NCBI GenBank assembly: GCA_050950645.1 | Contig: JBMNHZ010000002.1 | Location: 1-64,000 of the forward strand | Direction: 5' to 3' | Origin: BRH-c25 sp012519325 | Lineage (GTDB): Bacteria > Bacillota > Clostridia > Lutisporales > Lutisporaceae | Length of the DNA: 64,000 nucleotides | Shown here: positions 60,525-64,000 of the stretch, piece after piece | How the letters are laid out: each line of letters opens with the position of its first letter | Numbering within the stretch: position 1 is the first letter of the stretch | The notes under the pieces: model-generated | Database searches by the model: none | What the model was told of the DNA's origin: nothing | Seen by the model: the letters and a program-made list of their open reading frames with translations, nothing else | Translations under genes and position numbers: made by a program

Positions 60525-61598
60525 TTGATAGACAATATAGTGCAGGTTACCCATATCGATAATGTGCGTATCGGCGATGACGAGAAGAGCGTAGTCATTA
60601 TAGACCAATCCCAGCTGCCCAACCGAACGGTATATCTGACCCTGCGCACGCCAGATGAAATGTATGAGGCAATTAAGCTTCTTAAGATAAGAGGGGCACC
60701 GGCCATCGGCATTTGTGCGTCCTATTGCATTTATGCTCTTGCCCGTCAGTGGAACCTGACTGATTATGCAGCCTTTCGCGCTGAATTCCATAAAAATAAG
60801 GAGTACCTTAACTCCTCCCGCCCTACTGCGGTCAACCTGAGCTGGGCTCTCAACCGCATGGAGGCAGTTGTAAACGGAAATAGCGAAAAGAGTGTGACTG
60901 AGATATTGGATCTATTGGGCAAGGAGTGTCGTGCCATTCATATGGAAGATATTGAGATGTGCCTGAAAATCTCTGAGTATGGCCTATCTCTTCTCAAGGA
61001 CGGAGATGGTGTACTTACCCATTGTAATGCCGGTCCACTGGCAACCTCCCGTTATGGTACTGCTTTGGGTCCCCTGTTTTTGGGCAAGGAACGGGGAATG
61101 GAATTTAAGGTATTTGCGGATGAGACCCGCCCTTTGCTTCAGGGTGCCCGGCTTACCTCCTACGAGTTGCATAAAGCGGGTATTGATGTAACGCTTATTT
61201 GTGACAATATGGCTTCTGTTGTCATGAAAAACGGCTGGATCAATGCTTGCTTCGTAGGCTGTGACAGGATTGCGGCAAATGGAGACACAGCTAATAAAAT
61301 CGGTACCAGTGGTGTGGCTATTTTGGCAAAATACTATGATATCCCTTTCTATGTGTTGGGACCTACCTCAACCATTGATATGAACTGTCCCACCGGAAAC
61401 GATATCAAAATTGAGCAGAGGGATCCCAATGAGATTAAATGCAAATTCTACTCCGAACCCATGGCACTGCCTGAGGTCAAGTGCTACAATCCAGCCTTCG
61501 ATGTAACTGATCACTCACTGATTACGGGTATTGTCACCGAAAAAGGGATATGTCGTGCGCCGTATATAGAATCTTTGGCAAAGCTTTTTAAAGCTTGA
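60525..61598 (+). CDS. MtnA-like aldose-1-phosphate isomerase
   Basis: TTG 60525 (MIDNIVQVTHIDNVRIGDDEK) is preferred over GTG 60516, which overlaps AAGGAGTGA. The ~357-residue protein has the MtnA landmarks KIRGAPAIGICASY, LTHCNAGPLATSRYGTALGPL with the active Cys, LICDNMASVVM and VGCDRIAANGDTANKIGT with the active Asp. MtnA converts 5-methylthioribose 1-phosphate to the ribulose form; DrdI does the same for 5-deoxyribose 1-phosphate. No methionine-salvage genes are nearby, while a class II aldolase and nucleoside phosphorylase are. A ribose-1-phosphate or 5-deoxyribose-1-phosphate isomerase is therefore the best reading. Confidence 0.88.
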   Translation: MIDNIVQVTHIDNVRIGDDEKSVVIIDQSQLPNRTVYLTLRTPDEMYEAIKLLKIRGAPAIGICASYCIYALARQWNLTDYAAFRAEFHKNKEYLNSSRPTAVNLSWALNRMEAVVNGNSEKSVTEILDLLGKECRAIHMEDIEMCLKISEYGLSLLKDGDGVLTHCNAGPLATSRYGTALGPLFLGKERGMEFKVFADETRPLLQGARLTSYELHKAGIDVTLICDNMASVVMKNGWINACFVGCDRIAANGDTANKIGTSGVAILAKYYDIPFYVLGPTSTIDMNCPTGNDIKIEQRDPNEIKCKFYSEPMALPEVKCYNPAFDVTDHSLITGIVTEKGICRAPYIESLAKLFKA

Positions 61599-61635
61599 AA
61601 AAGAAATAAAAATAAAAAAAAGGGGGACATTACTC

Positions 61636-62805
61636 ATGAAAAGGACTAAAAGACTCATAGCTCTAATTCTGACCCTTGTAATGCTTTTTGCACTTACTGC
61701 TTGCGGTACTACTGACACCGGAGCCAAATCTACACCTGAAGGAGACAGCCAATCCGCTTCTGAGAAGGAAAGTTCGTCTGACAAAGGTCTGGAGATCTGT
61801 ATCATTACCAGCACCGGCGTTGATGACGGTTCCTTCAATCAAAATTGTTATGAGGGTATACAGGCGTTTTTAGCCAACCACTCTGACTGCACTGTCACTG
61901 ACATTAAGGAAATGGATTATAACGAACTTATTCCCACTGTTGAGCGTATGGTTGGTGACTTCGATGTATTCGTCTTACCCGGTTTTAATTTCAGCGCCAT
62001 TGGGGATATTGTTAAGGCAAACCCCGAAAAGTATTTTATTGTTGTAGATTCCACTATAACCGACAGTGCAGGCAATGCCGTAACTCTGGATAATGCTTAC
62101 ACCATGACTTTCAAGGAACAGGAGAGCGGTTTCTTTGCCGGAATTGCTGCCGCACTGGAGACCAAAACCAATAAGGTAGCTGTTGTCACCGGTATGGCTT
62201 ATCCGCCTGTTGTGAACTATCAATTCGGTTTCATGTCCGGTGTGAACTATGCCAACAAACATTATGGCAGAAACGTAAAGTGCGTGGAGCTTCCGTCTTA
62301 TGCCGGGGTGGATGTGACCGGCGCTAACGTGGGAGGCAACTATATCGGAGACTTTAGTGATGAAGCTACGGGAAAGGTTGTAGGCGAAGCTCTTCTGAAA
62401 GAAGGCTGCGACATTTTGTTTGTTGCTGCGGGTGCTGCCGGCAACGGAACTTTTACTGCAGTTAAGGAGAGCGGAGGAAACTATGTTATCGGTTGTGATG
62501 TCGATCAGTTCGATGACGGTGTCATTGGCGACAGGAACATTATCCTCACATCTGTGCTGAAGGTGATGGATATCAACGTCGAAAAGCAGCTTAACGCAAT
62601 TTATGATGGTACCTTCGTCGGTCAGGACGCTCTGCTGGGTGTTGAAAGTGACTCGTGCAGTTATGTTTCCGAAAAAGGCAGACATCAGCTTTCAGATGAC
62701 ACTTTGAATAAGCTGGCTGAATGCTATAAGCTGGTAAAGGATGGAACTATTGTTCCGGCAGCTAATTTTAACGGTTTTAAACCTGACAATTTTCAAGGTC
62801 TGTAA
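61636..62805 (+). CDS. BMP-family substrate-binding lipoprotein of a nucleoside ABC transporter
   Basis: The 389-residue lipoprotein has a signal peptide with lipobox LTAC (Cys ~23), a Ser/Glu-rich linker, then the Med/BmpA fold: IITSTGVDDGSFNQNCYEGI, FVLPGFNFSAIGDI, YTMTFKEQESGFFAGIAAAL, VVTGMAYPPVVNYQFGFMSG and GCDILFVAAGAAGNGTF. BMP proteins such as PnrA and BmpA bind purine nucleosides. The site is AGGGGGACAT. It feeds the ABC ATPase beginning at 63603. The lipid anchor holds it on the outside of the membrane. Confidence 0.92.
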   Translation: MKRTKRLIALILTLVMLFALTACGTTDTGAKSTPEGDSQSASEKESSSDKGLEICIITSTGVDDGSFNQNCYEGIQAFLANHSDCTVTDIKEMDYNELIPTVERMVGDFDVFVLPGFNFSAIGDIVKANPEKYFIVVDSTITDSAGNAVTLDNAYTMTFKEQESGFFAGIAAALETKTNKVAVVTGMAYPPVVNYQFGFMSGVNYANKHYGRNVKCVELPSYAGVDVTGANVGGNYIGDFSDEATGKVVGEALLKEGCDILFVAAGAAGNGTFTAVKESGGNYVIGCDVDQFDDGVIGDRNIILTSVLKVMDINVEKQLNAIYDGTFVGQDALLGVESDSCSYVSEKGRHQLSDDTLNKLAECYKLVKDGTIVPAANFNGFKPDNFQGL

Positions 62806-62826
62806 AAAGCAAGGAAGGTAGCAAAA

Positions 62827-63555
62827 ATGAACAAAACTTCTATTTCTGCAAGTATATCGGTGAAGGATGCCGATATCGCAAAAATAGTTCTGATGCCGGG
62901 GGATCCACTGCGGGCTAAATATGTCGCAGAACGCTATTTGGAAAACCCAGTCTGTTTTAATACTGTACGTAATATGCTTGGTTTTACCGGCATATACAAA
63001 GGAAAAAAGATTTCTGTCATGGGCAGCGGCATGGGGATTCCATCCATGGGGATATATGCCACAGAGCTTTATACTCAATTTGATGTGGAGGCTATAATCC
63101 GAATTGGTTCCGCCGGGGCCCTGTCAGACGAGATAAAAATGCGTGATGTCGTCATCGCCTTGGCTGCATCATCTGATTCCAACTATGGCACTGCTTTTGG
63201 CCTCCAAGGCTATTTTGTTCCTGCTGCTGACTATGGTATGTTGTCCAATGCAGTAGAAGCGGCAAAAAAACTCCGGATTAATGCTGTGGTGGGTACAGTC
63301 TATACCTCCGACCATTTTTATCACCCTTGCCCGGAACTTAACGAACGCTTACGTAATCTGGGACATCTGGCCGTAGAGATGGAGACCGCCGGACTGTACT
63401 GGACGGCTGCCGGCTGCCGCAAGAAAGCGCTGAGTATTCTGACCATCTCCGACCATATTTTTACCGGGGAGGCACTTTCAGCTGAGGATCGGCAAGAGTC
63501 ATTCCATGAAATGATGGAGTTAGCTCTGGAAACCGCCCTGCAAAGCATTGAATAA
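62827..63555 (+). CDS. deoD: Purine nucleoside phosphorylase, DeoD type
   Basis: The 242-residue protein belongs to the PNP/UP superfamily: IVLMPGDPLRAKYVAERYL with the phosphate-binding Gly and Arg, MGSGMGIPSMGIYATEL, IIRIGSAGAL (second phosphate Arg), AVEMETAGLYWTA for ribose, and TISDHIFTGEAL with the Asp that protonates N7 in DeoD. That Asp allows both adenosine- and inosine-type substrates. It releases a base and (deoxy)ribose 1-phosphate using inorganic phosphate. Placed between the binding lipoprotein and the ABC ATPase, it acts on the imported nucleoside. The site is AAGGAAGG. Confidence 0.93.
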   Translation: MNKTSISASISVKDADIAKIVLMPGDPLRAKYVAERYLENPVCFNTVRNMLGFTGIYKGKKISVMGSGMGIPSMGIYATELYTQFDVEAIIRIGSAGALSDEIKMRDVVIALAASSDSNYGTAFGLQGYFVPAADYGMLSNAVEAAKKLRINAVVGTVYTSDHFYHPCPELNERLRNLGHLAVEMETAGLYWTAAGCRKKALSILTISDHIFTGEALSAEDRQESFHEMMELALETALQSIE

Positions 63556-63602
63556 TCAGAACAAGCCCCGGAAGGAAATATTATTAGGGGGATCACGATT
63601 AT

Positions 63603-64000
63603 ATGGAAGATTATATTGTGGAAATGCGTAATATTACTAAACGCTTTCCGGGGATCGTTGCAAATGACGACGTTACAATCCAGGTTAAGCGTTCAGAGGT
63701 TTTCGCATTGCTGGGAGAGAATGGAGCGGGCAAGTCAACGCTAATGAGCATACTCTTTGGCTTATATGAGCCGGATAAAGGAGAAATCTATATCCGGGGT
63801 AATAAGGTGCGCTTTCGTTCCTCTAACGATGCTACAGCCCATAACATAGGAATGGTTCATCAACATTTTAAGCTTGTGGATAACTATACTGTGGCGGAGA
63901 ATATTGTTCTGGGCATTGAGCCCATGAACCGGGCTTTGGGCATACTCCCTTATGTGGATATCAAAACCGCAAACCGCGAAATTTCTCTATTATCTCAGAA
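63603..64000 (+). CDS. Nucleoside ABC transporter ATP-binding protein, cut by window edge
   Basis: The frame runs from ATG 63603 (MEDYIVEMRNITKRFPG) to the right end, ~132 residues. Walker A is GENGAGKST (~38-46), and the Q-loop NIGMVHQHFKLVDNYTVAENIVLG (about 83-106) has the MVHQHF form typical of BMP-linked (YufO/NupO, RbsA-like double) ATPases. The AGGGGGATCAC site is rather far (about ten bases). Permease genes are expected beyond the edge. Confidence 0.93.
   Translation, partial: MEDYIVEMRNITKRFPGIVANDDVTIQVKRSEVFALLGENGAGKSTLMSILFGLYEPDKGEIYIRGNKVRFRSSNDATAHNIGMVHQHFKLVDNYTVAENIVLGIEPMNRALGILPYVDIKTANREISLLSQ

Overview
The window reads as chromosomal DNA of a spore-forming, anaerobic, low-GC Clostridia member. 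The evidence is an H-type small acid-soluble spore protein, GerW with its DUF2953 partner, S-layer-homology (SLH) proteins, a two-gene glycine dehydrogenase behind a glycine riboswitch, a tryptophan T-box, an acetoin-type dehydrogenase cluster, AGGAGG-type ribosome binding sites and frequent GTG/TTG starts. A cluster III or related cellulolytic-type clostridium would fit, but the species cannot be named from this sequence. No rRNA, tRNA or CRISPR array was seen.

Layout. 0-7.6 kb: the end of a secreted HtrA-type protease; a Ric-like/P1B-ATPase/HMA metal operon with a CRP/FNR-type site, its ATPase broken; a broken HelD helicase; an ISLre2 scrap joined to a headless chemoreceptor. 7.5-14.8 kb: a DeoR-type regulator facing a transporter - FGGY kinase - M81 metallopeptidase - AspT/YidE-family transporter cluster. 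This block is bracketed by two direct copies (89 of 92 bases identical) of a hairpin repeat. 14.8-19.3 kb: cell-wall genes (L,D-transpeptidase, SLH-NlpC/P60, SLH protein). 19.5-29.4 kb: acetyltransferases, HxlR regulator, NuoE-NuoF-ornithine racemase, spore genes, cold-shock gene, phosphoglycerate mutase, F420-ligase-like protein. 29.6-32.3 kb: soluble CZB chemoreceptor, PilZ protein, exonuclease III. 32.3-37.0 kb: acoA-acoB-acoX-acoC and a Lin0512-family gene. 37-42.3 kb: AraC and WYL regulators, a MATE pump and GyrI-like ligand-binding proteins. 42.4-47.5 kb: the riboswitch-controlled glycine cleavage operon. 47.6-50.7 kb: an ArsR - CobW GTPase - radical SAM island with different codon use and a structured leader. 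50.8-57.4 kb: a glutaredoxin-like gene with an in-frame TGA that looks like selenocysteine, gamma-glutamyltransferase, GalE, membrane proteins and T-box-controlled trpP. 57.5-64 kb: an operon for nucleoside or deoxynucleoside uptake and breakdown, running off the right edge.

How the genes work together. The right-hand operon can be read as one route. A BMP-type lipoprotein and ABC transporter import a nucleoside. A DeoD-type phosphorylase releases a (deoxy)ribose 1-phosphate. An MtnA-like isomerase makes the ketose 1-phosphate. A class II aldolase cleaves it to DHAP and a two-carbon aldehyde. An SDR, a DUF985 cupin and a DeoR-type regulator accompany them. This needs no sugar kinase and resembles, without matching exactly, the described 5-deoxyribose/5'-deoxyadenosine salvage routes.

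Two dispersed non-coding repeats are worth attention: a roughly 150-bp hairpin element with terminal inverted repeats (four copies, two of them partial) and the 92-bp hairpin flanking the 7-kb catabolic block. The candidate selenoprotein at 51176-51439 would be missed or called a pseudogene by ordinary gene callers.
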